Source of the DNA: Chitinophaga sancti
Lineage (GTDB): Bacteria; Bacteroidota; Bacteroidia; Chitinophagales; Chitinophagaceae
Reading direction: 5' to 3'
Assembly: GCF_034424315.1 (NCBI RefSeq)
Contig: NZ_CP139972.1
Location: forward strand, 6,642,501 to 6,706,500
Length of the DNA stretch: 64,000 nucleotides
In this document: piece by piece, positions 1 to 9,240 of the stretch
Numbering within the stretch: position 1 is the stretch's first letter
Layout of the letters: the number at the start of each line of letters is the position of its first letter
Made by a program: the position numbers and the translations under genes
Notes under the pieces: generated by a model
What the model was told of the DNA's origin: nothing
What the model saw: the letters and a program-made list of their open reading frames with translations, nothing else
The model's database searches: none

Positions 1-1
1 C

Positions 2-301
2 GTAATTTCACCTACTGCGGCATTGTCTTCCATGCCTTATACACCTGAGTATTCAAAACAGGCAATGGTGCATTGGTATAAGAATTATAACGGGAAACTG
101 TTTGGTAAGTATGGGTTTTATGATGCATTTAGTGAGACTGATAACTGGTATCCACAGAAGTATCTGGCCATCGATCAGGGGCCGGAAGTTGTGATGATGG
201 AGAATTATAGAAGTGGCTTGTTGTGGAAGCTGTTTATGAGTTGCCCTGAGGTGCAGGGTGGCTTGAAGAAATTAGGCTTCGAGAGTCCATATATAAAGTA
301 A
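2..301 (+). CDS. C-terminal end of a GH144-type/glucoamylase-domain protein (cut by window edge)
   Basis: The reading frame is open to the first bases of the window, so this is the last ~99 codons of a larger gene; the first ATG (position 32) is internal. Motifs such as GFYDAFS, WYPQKYLAIDQGP and MMENYRSGLLW are characteristic of the C-terminal end of the glucoamylase-like (alpha/alpha)6 barrel shared by GH144 endo-beta-1,2-glucanases and related secreted Bacteroidota enzymes. The acidic and aromatic residues here line the active-site cleft in that fold. The stop is followed by a strong hairpin terminator, so it ends its transcription unit. Family assignment is good; exact substrate cannot be judged from the tail alone. 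Confidence 0.75.
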   Translation, partial: VISPTAALSSMPYTPEYSKQAMVHWYKNYNGKLFGKYGFYDAFSETDNWYPQKYLAIDQGPEVVMMENYRSGLLWKLFMSCPEVQGGLKKLGFESPYIK

Positions 302-334
302 TTGAACAAGTGCTGGAAGATTAATTCCCGTTCC

Positions 335-376
335 CGATGGGCAGTGTGGCAGAATGCACACTGCCCATCGTTTTTT
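335..376. terminator. Intrinsic terminator between convergent genes
   Basis: A perfect 14-bp stem (335-348 with 357-370), 8-nt loop, followed by six T on the plus strand. It ends the glucanase transcript and overlaps the stop of the convergent ROK gene, so it may serve both strands. Confidence 0.85.
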
Positions 377-1601
377 AATTGAATAATCTTTTTCTTATTA
401 ACATGCAGGCACCAATTACGCCTGCTTTATCCCCCAATTGAGACAGCCGCAATTTCGTATCGCTATTCACCAGGCTCAAACTGAACTTCTTGATCGCACT
501 CTTCACCGGCAAATACAAATTATCTCCCGTTGTCGCCATACAACCTCCCAGGATAATCAACTCGGGATTAAAAACATTGATCAACACCGCTATTGCTTTC
601 CCTAACTTTTCTCCGATCTCTTCTATCAGTTCCATCGCCAGGGTGTCATCATTTATGGCTGCATCAATGATATCTTCCATTGTGATATCTTCCATTTTTT
701 TCACCTTCGCTGTTACTGAAGATGTAGCACCTGATTTCAATCTTTTGATAAAAAGATCTGCCAGGGCTCTTCCCGAGGTTTCTGTTTCCAGGCAACCCTT
801 TTTGCCACACCTGCAAATGATCTCATTCTGGAAGAAGGGTATATGCCCAAATTCTCCGGCATAACCAGACTTGCCATAATACAGTTCCCCATTGATCATG
901 ATGCCCACAGCGATCCCATAATCAATATTTACAAACAGCGCATTTTCTTCCCCCTGCACGGCACCGCTTGTAAACTCTCCATATGCCATTGCACGGGTAT
1001 CATTCTCCAGGAAAGTCGGGATGCCTATCCGCTTTTCCATGATCTTACTAAGGGGTTCCCTGGAGAAGTTAAAATAACTATGACTCTGCCCTGTTTTACA
1101 GTTGATCCTTCCTGTCAGGTTAATACCTACACCCAGGATCTTTCCGGGCTTCATTTTCTGTGCAGTAATAAATGCCTTTATGATCTTGCATAGCTCATCC
1201 AGTGATGCCTGGGTATTCTCCAATGCATAAGGGATATTATCCTTAAACCTGATCAGGTTCTTCCTGAAATCAAGTAAACCAATATTCACATGATTATTCT
1301 TCACTTCCACACCCACAAAGAATCCGCAGTCCGATGCAAGGCCATATATATTCGGTCTTCGTCCGATAGACGCAGATTCTGTTTTGCCATAATCTTTGAC
1401 AAGACCTGTTTCTATCAGTTCTGTAATTAGTAAGGTGATCTTAGGGGTACTGGCGTTTAGAATTTTACCTAAATCAGTAATTGTGGCATTACCTTCATTA
1501 GTAAAATGTGACAGAATTTCTTTTTTCAGCGAAAGATTCTTATATGCTACACCAGTTATATCCCCATTTTGTATCTCGGCTAAAAGATTGTGCTGGGCCA
1601 T
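375..1601 (-). CDS. ROK family transcriptional regulator (NagC/Mlc-like)
   Basis: 408 residues, the usual length for ROK repressors that carry a DNA-binding domain. Residues ~20-80 form a winged helix-turn-helix (LGKILNASTPKITLLITELI). The rest is a ROK kinase-like domain: an N-terminal nucleotide-binding segment, the END-T-R-A sugar-binding motif near residue 200, EFGHIPF around 255, and the zinc-binding CRCGKKGCLE cluster. ROK regulators of this type sense sugars or sugar phosphates. The gene is divergent from the SusC/SusD/GH20/epimerase cluster, so it is the natural candidate for its repressor, and AT-rich palindromes lie in the shared upstream region. A pure sugar kinase is less likely because of the HTH. 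Confidence 0.88.
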   Translation of the reverse strand: MAQHNLLAEIQNGDITGVAYKNLSLKKEILSHFTNEGNATITDLGKILNASTPKITLLITELIETGLVKDYGKTESASIGRRPNIYGLASDCGFFVGVEVKNNHVNIGLLDFRKNLIRFKDNIPYALENTQASLDELCKIIKAFITAQKMKPGKILGVGINLTGRINCKTGQSHSYFNFSREPLSKIMEKRIGIPTFLENDTRAMAYGEFTSGAVQGEENALFVNIDYGIAVGIMINGELYYGKSGYAGEFGHIPFFQNEIICRCGKKGCLETETSGRALADLFIKRLKSGATSSVTAKVKKMEDITMEDIIDAAINDDTLAMELIEEIGEKLGKAIAVLINVFNPELIILGGCMATTGDNLYLPVKSAIKKFSLSLVNSDTKLRLSQLGDKAGVIGACMLIRKRLFN

Positions 1602-1719
1602 TATTTGAATTGTGAATCGGTAAAAATATAGAAATTCCTATGGAGGCAAAACCGCGCTATTAATAATTAATCATCTGAATTGAACCTGAGTTTATTTCGT
1701 TTTTTCCGCTAGTCGAAGT

Positions 1720-1745
1720 TAATTAATAAATTTTCTTATTAATTA
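1720..1745. promoter_or_regulatory. AT-rich inverted repeat, candidate ROK operator
   Basis: Perfect 10-bp arms (TAATTAATAA, 1720-1729; TTATTAATTA, 1736-1745) separated by 6 bp. A shorter related palindrome TTAATAATTAA is at 1660-1670. ROK repressors bind AT-rich inverted repeats of this sort; assignment to this regulator is inferred from position between the divergent genes. Confidence 0.45.
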
Positions 1746-1879
1746 GGAAATGTTAAAATAATTTTTTTAAATTTGAAAAAAGCATAAAGGAAAAAGAGAA
1801 TCTAAACCAAAAGTAGTATTTACGTTAACAATGAAAAACTAATTCCTCTTTATACTATAAAAAATAAACAATGATTAAT

Positions 1880-1896
1880 ACCTGATCACATCAGGT
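1880..1896. promoter_or_regulatory. 17-bp palindrome upstream of susC
   Basis: ACCTGAT and ATCAGGT flank a 3-bp centre. It lies 167 bp before the susC start, so it could be an operator or a leader RNA hairpin. No factor can be named. Confidence 0.3.
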
Positions 1897-2062
1897 GCAA
1901 CTTTAGGGGGTGACCAAAAAAAATCCGGAAATGTTGGAGCATTCCCGGAAAGTATTTGGAATGCCAGCTATGAACCAACTTTGGCGGTAACAGGCAAACA
2001 GCCGACAGCTTTAGAGAACAAGTCACGACCGCTTATTTACATAATCCAAACATTACAAAGGT

Positions 2063-5000
2063 ATGAATTTTAAAAATCTTTGTGGACTTCCCTATGCCCG
2101 GCGGAAGCGCAATGTAAGAACACCTGCGTTCTTGAAACTGACCGGCATATTCTTCGTGTCAGCACAACTGGGAGCCGCTACAGCGGGCTATTCTGCAATC
2201 TACAATCGTGTTCCCGATGCATCCTTTTCTTCGCGTTTTTTTAAGGAGATCACCGGTAAGGTTACTACAGCCAACGGTCAGCCACTACCCGGCGTAAGCA
2301 TCTCCGTAAAAGGAACCACCCGGGGAGCGGTTACCAACCCACAGGGTGAATTCACCATCAATGCCAATCCAGGCGATGTACTCCTCATCTCCTTCATCGG
2401 TTTTTCCACACAGCAAATAACAGTCACTGATAAAACTACTGCGCTGTCCATCAGGATGGAAGAAGGAGCTACCAAGCTGAATGACGTAGTGGTGACAGCA
2501 TTAGGTATCAAGAAAGAAAACAGGTCTATCGGTTACTCTACCACACAGCTCTCCGGTGCAGCCTTCACGCAATCCAGGGAGGTGAATATCGGTAATGCAC
2601 TGACCGGTAAAGTAGCGGGTGTGAGTGTAGCTAACAACGCCACTGGTCCAAGCGGTAGTAGCCGTGTAATCATCCGTGGTAACGCTTCTCTCACCGGCAA
2701 CAACCAGCCATTATATGTAATAGATGGGGTGCCTTTTGATAATGCTGCACAGGGTAGTGCCGGCCAGTGGGGCGGTATGGATCTCGGTGATGGTCTGTCA
2801 AACATCAACCCCGATGATATCGCAGATATGCAGGTACTGAAAGGGGCTGCTGCATCTGCACTTTACGGTTACCGTGGTGGTAATGGTGCGATCCTCATCA
2901 CTACCAAATCCGGTCAGAAAGGAAAAGGTATCGGTGTGGAGATCAACAACAACTTAACTGCCAATACCATCATTGACTACCGTGACCTGCAAACAGTTTA
3001 CGGTCAGGGTACACAAGGGGTAAAACCTACTTCCGCAGCTACTGCGTATAACACTTACTCCAGCTGGGGTGCCAAAATGGATGGTTCTGATGCGGTGAAC
3101 TTCCTGGGCAATACCTATAAATACAACGAAAGCGTAGGTAAGGATAACTGGAAGAATTTCTATCGTACTGGTCTGAACAATCAATCTTCTGTTGCCATCA
3201 GCGGTAGCACTGACAAGATTAAATACCGTGTCGGCCTTTCCAACCTGCATAATACCTCTATCATTCCTAATTCAGGCATGAACCAACAAGGTATCAACCT
3301 GAATACAATTTATAATATCACACCAAAACTTTCCCTCACAGTTACTGCTAACTACATCTTTGAAAGAGTAAAGAACAGAGCACTGTTGTCCGATGCTTCT
3401 ACCAACATCAATGCAACATTAATGTATCTGCCTACTACCTTCGATGTTAGATGGCTGCAACCACAAAGACAGGCATCTGGCGTTGAATTAACACCTACTT
3501 CAGGAACTTACTTCAACAACCCATATTTCCTGGCTTATCAGCATCAGAACAATACTGACAGAAATCGTCTGACCGCTGCTGCCACCTTAAAATATAACTT
3601 CACTGACTGGTTATATGCACAGGGTGCTGTTCAGCGTGATGGTTATATCCTCGATTACCGCAAAGTTACACCTACCGGTACAGCCTATGCTAACGGTGGT
3701 GAGCTTAGTGAATATGAAAGAAACTACAGAGAGCTCAACCTGAACTACCTCATCGGTTTCAATAAAAAAGTAGGTGATTTCAGTATCAACGCTACATTCG
3801 GTGGTAACCAGCAGGATAACGTCAACAAGTCTTATGGTCTGAATGGTACGGCTTCTCCGTTCATCATTCCTTACCTGTATACTGCTAACAACATCGCAAA
3901 CAGAACATACACCCAGACTTACGCACATTATCGTGTAAACTCACTGTATGGTACTGCCGATTTCGGTTTCCGGAATTTCTTATTCCTGAACTTCACCGGC
4001 CGCCAGGACTGGTTCTCTACACTGGATCCAAAGAGCAACAAATACTTCTATCCTTCTGTAAGCACCAGCTTCGTGTTTAGTGAACTGATGCATGCACCTA
4101 AATGGTTGTCTTCCGGTAAACTGAGAGCATCTTTTGCACGTGCCTCCAACGGTACTACTCCTTACCAGAACTACCTGACTTATGGTCTGCAAACCTACAC
4201 CCTCACTGGTGTATCTGTTGGTATGATCACCAACTCAACTGTACCAAATGCTAACCTGAAACCAGTGAAAATTTCTGAAAAAGAAGTTGGTCTGAACATG
4301 CAGTTCCTGGATAACAGGGTTGGTTTTGATGTCGCTTATTACTACAAACAAACTGAAGATGATATCGCGTCTGTATCTGCAAGTACAGCTTCCGGTTATT
4401 CTGCAGCTATCCTGAACGTTGGTAAAATCAGGAACCAGGGTATTGAAGCATTGATCAGCGGTGCACCTGTAAGAGGTAAAGACTTCTCCTGGGATGCGAC
4501 ATTCAACATTGCACTGAACAGCAGTAAAGTGTTATACCTGGGCCCTGGTGTTAATTCCCTGGCTATTGATGGTGCTGTACCAAGAAATGGTGATGGCGTT
4601 ACTATCAGCAACGTAGTAGGTTTAGCTTATGGTCAGATCATGGGTTATGCTTATCGCAGAGATAATTCAGGTAACAAAGTATACGCAAAAGATGGTCAGA
4701 ACCTGCGTTCTTCCACAGTAGTACCTTTGGGATCTGGTGTTTACAAAACAACCGGTGGTTTAAATAACGAATTCCATTACAAAAACCTGTCACTCTCTTT
4801 CCTGGTTGACTTCAAATTCGGTGCTAAAGTGTACTCCGGTACTAACCTGTCACTGTATTCCACAGGTCAGCAAAAAAATACCCTGGAAGGTCGTGATGGT
4901 GGTTACGTAGGTAAAGGTGTTCAGGCCGATGGTACTGCTAATACAGTGTCTATCGATGCACAAACATACTGGACTAACCTGGCTACTTCCAATATCGTTG

Positions 5001-5263
5001 CTGAAGAATTTGTATACGATGCAAGCTTCATTAAGCTGAGACAATTATCCTTAGGTTATACTCTCCCTTCTTCTTTACTGGGAGATCATTTCTTTAAAGG
5101 TGTAAATGTTTCTATCGTAACAAGAAACCTGGCTACCTTATTAAAGCATACACCTAACATTGATCCTGAATCTGCTTACAACAACACAAATGGTCAGGGT
5201 CTGGAATTGAACGGTATGCCTCCAACCAGAAGCTTTGGGTTGAATGTGAACGCAAAATTCTAA
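2063..5263 (+). CDS. SusC/RagA family TonB-dependent outer-membrane transporter
   Basis: 1066 residues. A carboxypeptidase-regulatory-like domain (residues ~62-135, beginning ITGKVT) follows the N-terminal export region. Next come the plug domain (LNDVVVTALG; SSRVIIRGNASL; DMQVLKGAAASALYG near 240-285) and a 22-strand beta barrel ending in FGLNVNAKF, with the terminal aromatic residue typical of barrel proteins. It imports oligosaccharides across the outer membrane together with the SusD lipoprotein encoded 18 bp downstream. The clustered GH20 and epimerase suggest an amino-sugar oligosaccharide. The N terminus has an unusually long basic stretch before the hydrophobic segment, common in Chitinophaga SusC proteins. 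Confidence 0.93.
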   Translation: MNFKNLCGLPYARRKRNVRTPAFLKLTGIFFVSAQLGAATAGYSAIYNRVPDASFSSRFFKEITGKVTTANGQPLPGVSISVKGTTRGAVTNPQGEFTINANPGDVLLISFIGFSTQQITVTDKTTALSIRMEEGATKLNDVVVTALGIKKENRSIGYSTTQLSGAAFTQSREVNIGNALTGKVAGVSVANNATGPSGSSRVIIRGNASLTGNNQPLYVIDGVPFDNAAQGSAGQWGGMDLGDGLSNINPDDIADMQVLKGAAASALYGYRGGNGAILITTKSGQKGKGIGVEINNNLTANTIIDYRDLQTVYGQGTQGVKPTSAATAYNTYSSWGAKMDGSDAVNFLGNTYKYNESVGKDNWKNFYRTGLNNQSSVAISGSTDKIKYRVGLSNLHNTSIIPNSGMNQQGINLNTIYNITPKLSLTVTANYIFERVKNRALLSDASTNINATLMYLPTTFDVRWLQPQRQASGVELTPTSGTYFNNPYFLAYQHQNNTDRNRLTAAATLKYNFTDWLYAQGAVQRDGYILDYRKVTPTGTAYANGGELSEYERNYRELNLNYLIGFNKKVGDFSINATFGGNQQDNVNKSYGLNGTASPFIIPYLYTANNIANRTYTQTYAHYRVNSLYGTADFGFRNFLFLNFTGRQDWFSTLDPKSNKYFYPSVSTSFVFSELMHAPKWLSSGKLRASFARASNGTTPYQNYLTYGLQTYTLTGVSVGMITNSTVPNANLKPVKISEKEVGLNMQFLDNRVGFDVAYYYKQTEDDIASVSASTASGYSAAILNVGKIRNQGIEALISGAPVRGKDFSWDATFNIALNSSKVLYLGPGVNSLAIDGAVPRNGDGVTISNVVGLAYGQIMGYAYRRDNSGNKVYAKDGQNLRSSTVVPLGSGVYKTTGGLNNEFHYKNLSLSFLVDFKFGAKVYSGTNLSLYSTGQQKNTLEGRDGGYVGKGVQADGTANTVSIDAQTYWTNLATSNIVAEEFVYDASFIKLRQLSLGYTLPSSLLGDHFFKGVNVSIVTRNLATLLKHTPNIDPESAYNNTNGQGLELNGMPPTRSFGLNVNAKF

Positions 5264-5281
5264 CAATTAAACAATCTGGAA

Positions 5282-6883
5282 ATGAAGAAGTATATATACA
5301 GGAGTACGCTGGGCTTAGTGTTCGCAATGGCAGTGAGCAGCTGTAACAAAAACCTGGAATCAATCAATAACGATCCGAACCATATTACCTCCTCCAGCAT
5401 GGACTACAACCTGTTGTTCACTGCTGTGCAGGCATATACTGCTGGTACCGACTACGAAGCATGGCGTAACAGTATGATCTATTGTAGTACGATGATACAG
5501 CACCTTTCCTCCCTGCAGGGCTATTGGAATGGAGACAAATATACCTACAGCGGAGGTTACAACTCTGCTTACTGGGATAGACAATTCCCTAACGCAGTAA
5601 CGAATGTTGTAGAAACGCTGAACAACTGGAAAGATAAAACCACCTATGCGAACGCTTATAATATCACCCGTATCATGAAGGTGGTGGTATTCCAGCGTAT
5701 GACAGATCTATATGGAGATGTTCCTTATTCAGAAGCTGGTAAGGGTTATTCCGGTGGTATCACTTATCCTAAATACGATAAACAGCAGGCTATCTACATG
5801 GATATGCTGAATGAGCTGAACGAAGCAGCAAAGGCATTGGACGCAAATGCTACCAATACTTTGAAAAATGCTGATGTGATGTACCAGGGTGATGTGACCA
5901 AATGGAAAAAATTCGCTTATTCCCAGATGTTGCGCCTGGCTATGCGTATGACGAAGGTAGATCCGGCAACTGCACAAACATGGGTACAGACTGCCGTTGC
6001 AGGTGGCCTGTTTACCAGCAATGATGATAATGCTATCATCAAACATGATGCGGTTACCTCCACCAACTCCAATGGTAATGGTCTGACACTGGCATATAAT
6101 GATCCTAATGCATCCCGCGTGAGCCAGAGCTTTATTGACAGGATGAAAAATACCAATGACCCGCGCCTGATCTACTATGCTACTGTTTGTACTAATCCGG
6201 GTGTCGCTTTCGGTTCTTCCGGATACGACTATGGTGATACAACCTGGGCTAAACAGCTGGGTATGCCAAACGGCTACGATCAGCAGGGTGCTACTACCAC
6301 TACAGATCTCCATTATGCAGCTAACTATCCTGGTAATAAAACTGATTTCACCTCCTACGCTATCAATAGCTATTCAGTAGTGAACAGATACACATTTGCC
6401 CGTTTAGATGCGCCTTCCTTTATCCTTACCTATGCCGAAAACCAGCTGTTGCTGGCTGAAGCAGCACTGAGAGGATGGGTAAGCGGTAATGCAGCTGACT
6501 ATTATAATGCAGGTGTAACTGCAGCTATGAATCAGCTCACACAAACCGGCGCAGGTGCAGGTGTAAGTGCTGCCCAGATCGCAGCTTACCTGGCAGCTAA
6601 TCCATTCAATGCAGCGGATGGCTATAACCAGATCAATACCCAGTACTATATTGCTACTTTCATGGATGAATATGAAGCATGGTCTAACTGGAGAAGAAGT
6701 GGGTATCCTGTATTGCAACAGGTGGTTTACATTGGAAATGTTACCAATGGCACTATCCCTCGTCGTTTCACTTATCCTACATCAGAAGCTACTATCAATG
6801 CAACGAACTACAACGATGCAATAAGCCGCTATACTGATGGTGATAAAATGACGTCCAGGATGTGGTGGGATGCGGCTCAGTAA
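5282..6883 (+). CDS. SusD/RagB-like outer-membrane lipoprotein (SusD-like_2 type)
   Basis: 533 residues with a lipoprotein signal ending at the lipobox Cys in AVSSC (residue ~21). The NLESINNDPN start and the helix-rich TPR-like body (RIMKVVVFQRMTDLYGDVPYSEA) place it in the second SusD-like family. It caps the SusC barrel on the cell surface and binds the glycan. It follows susC by 18 bp and surely shares its transcript. After its stop there is a 96-bp gap to the next likely start and then a hairpin inside the beginning of the GH20 gene. Confidence 0.92.
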   Translation: MKKYIYRSTLGLVFAMAVSSCNKNLESINNDPNHITSSSMDYNLLFTAVQAYTAGTDYEAWRNSMIYCSTMIQHLSSLQGYWNGDKYTYSGGYNSAYWDRQFPNAVTNVVETLNNWKDKTTYANAYNITRIMKVVVFQRMTDLYGDVPYSEAGKGYSGGITYPKYDKQQAIYMDMLNELNEAAKALDANATNTLKNADVMYQGDVTKWKKFAYSQMLRLAMRMTKVDPATAQTWVQTAVAGGLFTSNDDNAIIKHDAVTSTNSNGNGLTLAYNDPNASRVSQSFIDRMKNTNDPRLIYYATVCTNPGVAFGSSGYDYGDTTWAKQLGMPNGYDQQGATTTTDLHYAANYPGNKTDFTSYAINSYSVVNRYTFARLDAPSFILTYAENQLLLAEAALRGWVSGNAADYYNAGVTAAMNQLTQTGAGAGVSAAQIAAYLAANPFNAADGYNQINTQYYIATFMDEYEAWSNWRRSGYPVLQQVVYIGNVTNGTIPRRFTYPTSEATINATNYNDAISRYTDGDKMTSRMWWDAAQ

Positions 6884-6979
6884 GCCGTTTTACCACACAT
6901 CATACAAATTGCGATTAGTAGATAAAAAATACTATACTTATTGGCTATCGTTAATTTGTTAAGCAATTCAATTTCATTT

Positions 6980-8902
6980 ATGACTACTGCACAATTGTTA
7001 GATTTTAGGTTAAGGTTGCTCTTATTAAAGAGCAACCTTATTCTTTTCTTTGTACTGATGATGGTCCGTACCTACGCCAGCGATGGAAGGATCAAAATCA
7101 TTCCGGAGCCTGTAAAGGTGATTGAGCAAAGTGGAGAATTTACGCTGGATAATACGACAGTCTTATCTCTCTCTGATAACAAAGTGAAGGAAACAGCCGA
7201 CTGGTTCTCTACCAGGCTTAAAGCCAGTACAGGTTACGATCTGAAACGCAGCAATAACGGTACAAAGCGCATCAGCCTGGAACTAAATGTAAAGGCAGAT
7301 GCTGCGATAGGCGATGAGGGCTATACCCTGAAGGTTACGCCATCTGAGGTAGTGCTGAAAGCCAATACCACTGCCGGGATCTTCTACGGTTTGCAAACTA
7401 TTCTGCAACTGTTACCGCCAGATATCGAAAGCCAGTCTGTAAAAAATGTAGCATGGACGATGCCCTGTGCCGAGATCATAGACTATCCCCGTTTCGGATG
7501 GAGAGGTCTAATGCTCGACGTATCTCGTCACTTTTTTACCAAAGATGAAGTTAAGCAGTTCATTGACGAGATGATCCGCTATAAATACAATACCCTGCAT
7601 CTGCACCTTGCTGATGATGAAGGATGGCGTATTGAAATCAAAAGCCTGCCAGAACTGACAAAGGTGGGTGCCTGGAGAGTACCACGCACAGGGCGCTGGG
7701 GTAAGTTACCAGCAGACCTGGCAAATGAGAAAGCAACCGATGGTGGGTTCTATACACAGGAAGATATGAAGGAACTGCTGAAATATGCAGCTGCCAGGGG
7801 TATCACTATTTTACCTGAAATAGACGTACCTGCGCATAGCCTGGCCATGATTGCTTCTTATCCAAATCTCTCCTGCACACAACTGCCTTATAAGGTAAAT
7901 GCCGGCCGCGAATTTTACACCCGCGAAGACAATGTACTCTGCGTGGGCAACGATAGCATCTTCCTCGTACTCGACAAAGTGTTCACTGAACTCGCTGCAT
8001 TATTCCCTTCCAAATACATTCACGTAGGCGGAGATGAAGCTTACAAAGGCTTCTGGAAGACATGCCCTAAATGCAAGGCCAGGATGGAACATGAGCACCT
8101 GAAAGATGTAGACGAGCTGCAGAGCTATTTTGTAAAGAGAATGGAAACCATGCTCAAAGCAAAAGGTAAAAAAATGATCGGCTGGGATGAAATCCTGGAA
8201 GGTGGTCTTGCTCCCGAAGCAACAGTCATGAGCTGGAGAGGTATGAGTGGGGGGATCACCGCTGCCAAAATGAACCATCACGTAGTAATGACGCCATGGG
8301 ATTTTGTTTACCTGGATCTGTACCAGGGAGAGCAGACAGCAGAACCACCAACCTATGGTATGTGCCGCCTGTCTGATTCCTACAACTACGATCCGGTACC
8401 TGATAGCGTGGACGAGAAATACATACTGGGTGGTCAGGGCAACCTCTGGACAGAGTCCGTACCTGTATTCCGCCATGTGGAGTACATGACATGGCCTCGC
8501 TCTATTGCACTTTCCGAAGTGTACTGGAGTCCAAAGGCAAAAAGAAACTGGGATGATTTTATTCCAAGACTGGAAGAGAATTTCAAAAGACTGGATGCCG
8601 CGGATATCAAGTATGCCCGCAGCGTATACAATGTGATCTTAAGGCCTGTAAGAATTAATCGTTACGATTATGAAATCAACCTGGCTACAGAGATTAAAGG
8701 ACTGGATTTGTATTATAGCTTCGATAACACTAATCCTGATGCACATTATCCAAAATATACAGGTCAAGCACTCCGGTGGCCTGTTGGTGCCAATATTCTG
8801 AAAGTGATCACCTACCGCAACGGTAAGCCCGTAGGCGCACAGGTGGACATCACCAAAGAAGACCTGGCTAAACGACTGGATGAGAAACGGCACGTATATT
8901 AA
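6980..8902 (+). CDS. Secreted GH20 beta-N-acetylhexosaminidase
   Basis: Removes terminal beta-linked GlcNAc/GalNAc by substrate-assisted catalysis. The N-terminal GH20b-like domain (from SDGRIKIIPEP) precedes a TIM barrel with RGLMLDVSRHFF and HLHLADDEGWRIEI. The catalytic pair is D352-E353 in HVGGDEAYKGFW, counted from the ATG at 6980. GNLWTE and WPR complete the signature. A C-terminal beta domain follows. I prefer ATG 6980; the frame is open to a TTG at 6941, and a start inside the hydrophobic segment (around 7016) is also possible. The signal peptide ends near YAS-DG. A terminator-like hairpin overlaps the signal-peptide codons, which may limit read-through from susCD. Confidence 0.93.
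   Translation: MTTAQLLDFRLRLLLLKSNLILFFVLMMVRTYASDGRIKIIPEPVKVIEQSGEFTLDNTTVLSLSDNKVKETADWFSTRLKASTGYDLKRSNNGTKRISLELNVKADAAIGDEGYTLKVTPSEVVLKANTTAGIFYGLQTILQLLPPDIESQSVKNVAWTMPCAEIIDYPRFGWRGLMLDVSRHFFTKDEVKQFIDEMIRYKYNTLHLHLADDEGWRIEIKSLPELTKVGAWRVPRTGRWGKLPADLANEKATDGGFYTQEDMKELLKYAAARGITILPEIDVPAHSLAMIASYPNLSCTQLPYKVNAGREFYTREDNVLCVGNDSIFLVLDKVFTELAALFPSKYIHVGGDEAYKGFWKTCPKCKARMEHEHLKDVDELQSYFVKRMETMLKAKGKKMIGWDEILEGGLAPEATVMSWRGMSGGITAAKMNHHVVMTPWDFVYLDLYQGEQTAEPPTYGMCRLSDSYNYDPVPDSVDEKYILGGQGNLWTESVPVFRHVEYMTWPRSIALSEVYWSPKAKRNWDDFIPRLEENFKRLDAADIKYARSVYNVILRPVRINRYDYEINLATEIKGLDLYYSFDNTNPDAHYPKYTGQALRWPVGANILKVITYRNGKPVGAQVDITKEDLAKRLDEKRHVY
7011..7053 (+). terminator. Terminator-like hairpin inside the GH20 signal-peptide coding region
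   Basis: A perfect 13-bp stem (7011-7023 with 7028-7040), 4-nt loop, then the T-rich TTCTTTTCTTTGT. Its position downstream of susD suggests termination or attenuation of the susCD transcript, yet it lies within the GH20 frame if translation begins at 6980. Confidence 0.6.
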
Positions 8903-8916
8903 TTGAATAAAAAGAT

Positions 8917-9013
8917 AAGGTTGTATCAAGAGTAAAATTTACCGGGCACCTGATGGAGAGCGCTTTATTTATGCAATTCTCAATGTCTTCAATTTTACTT
9001 TTGATGCAACCTT
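8917..9013. repeat. 23-bp inverted repeat with 51-bp spacer at the transporter deletion
   Basis: Left arm 8917-8939 and right arm 8991-9013 match 21/23; both mismatches would be G-U pairs in RNA, so the stem is unbroken. It lies between the GH20 stop and the stump of a sugar transporter. It may be the ends of a small mobile element left after an insertion/deletion, or an RNA structure. Confidence 0.6.
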
Positions 9014-9054
9014 TTTTATTCCAGGGATAGCCATCCTCCCCTTAATCAGATGAC

Positions 9055-9237
9055 ATGGGGACGTACACCATATTGATTGCTGTCTTCTCTTTTAGTTTCC
9101 CTATATTACTTACTCAACTGGGGCCTGCCCCTACATTCCTGCTCTATGCAGGCATGATATGGTTTGTAAGCAGGTATATTTTCGAAACAAAAGGAGTACC
9201 ACTGGAAAAAGTCGACGAATTGTACCATACCATATAA
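9055..9237 (+). pseudogene. C-terminal stump of an MFS sugar porter
   Basis: About 60 codons that match only the last transmembrane helix pair and the tail of sugar-porter MFS proteins: a hydrophobic segment (ILIAVFSFSFPILL), then TFLLYAG and the family signature FETKGVPLEKV. Full-length porters have ~450-500 residues and 12 helices, so roughly 400 residues are missing. In-frame there is a TAA at 9043-9045 and no transporter sequence before it. Its neighbours (hexosaminidase, epimerase) are the usual partners of a sialic acid or amino-sugar permease. A functional product is unlikely. Confidence 0.75.
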
Positions 9238-9240
9238 AAA

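Larger units (their letters stand above)
1602..2062. other. Divergent intergenic region between ROK regulator and susC
   Basis: 461 bp without a gene. It holds several palindromes (listed separately), a TAnnTTTG match at 1768-1775 without a convincing -33 element, and a long untranslated leader before susC. I see no RNA gene or riboswitch I can name. Confidence 0.6.

Noticed and set aside
5729..6313. 194-codon frame antisense to susD
   Set aside because: Shadow of the susD coding frame; the Cys/Ile-rich composition is unlike a real protein.
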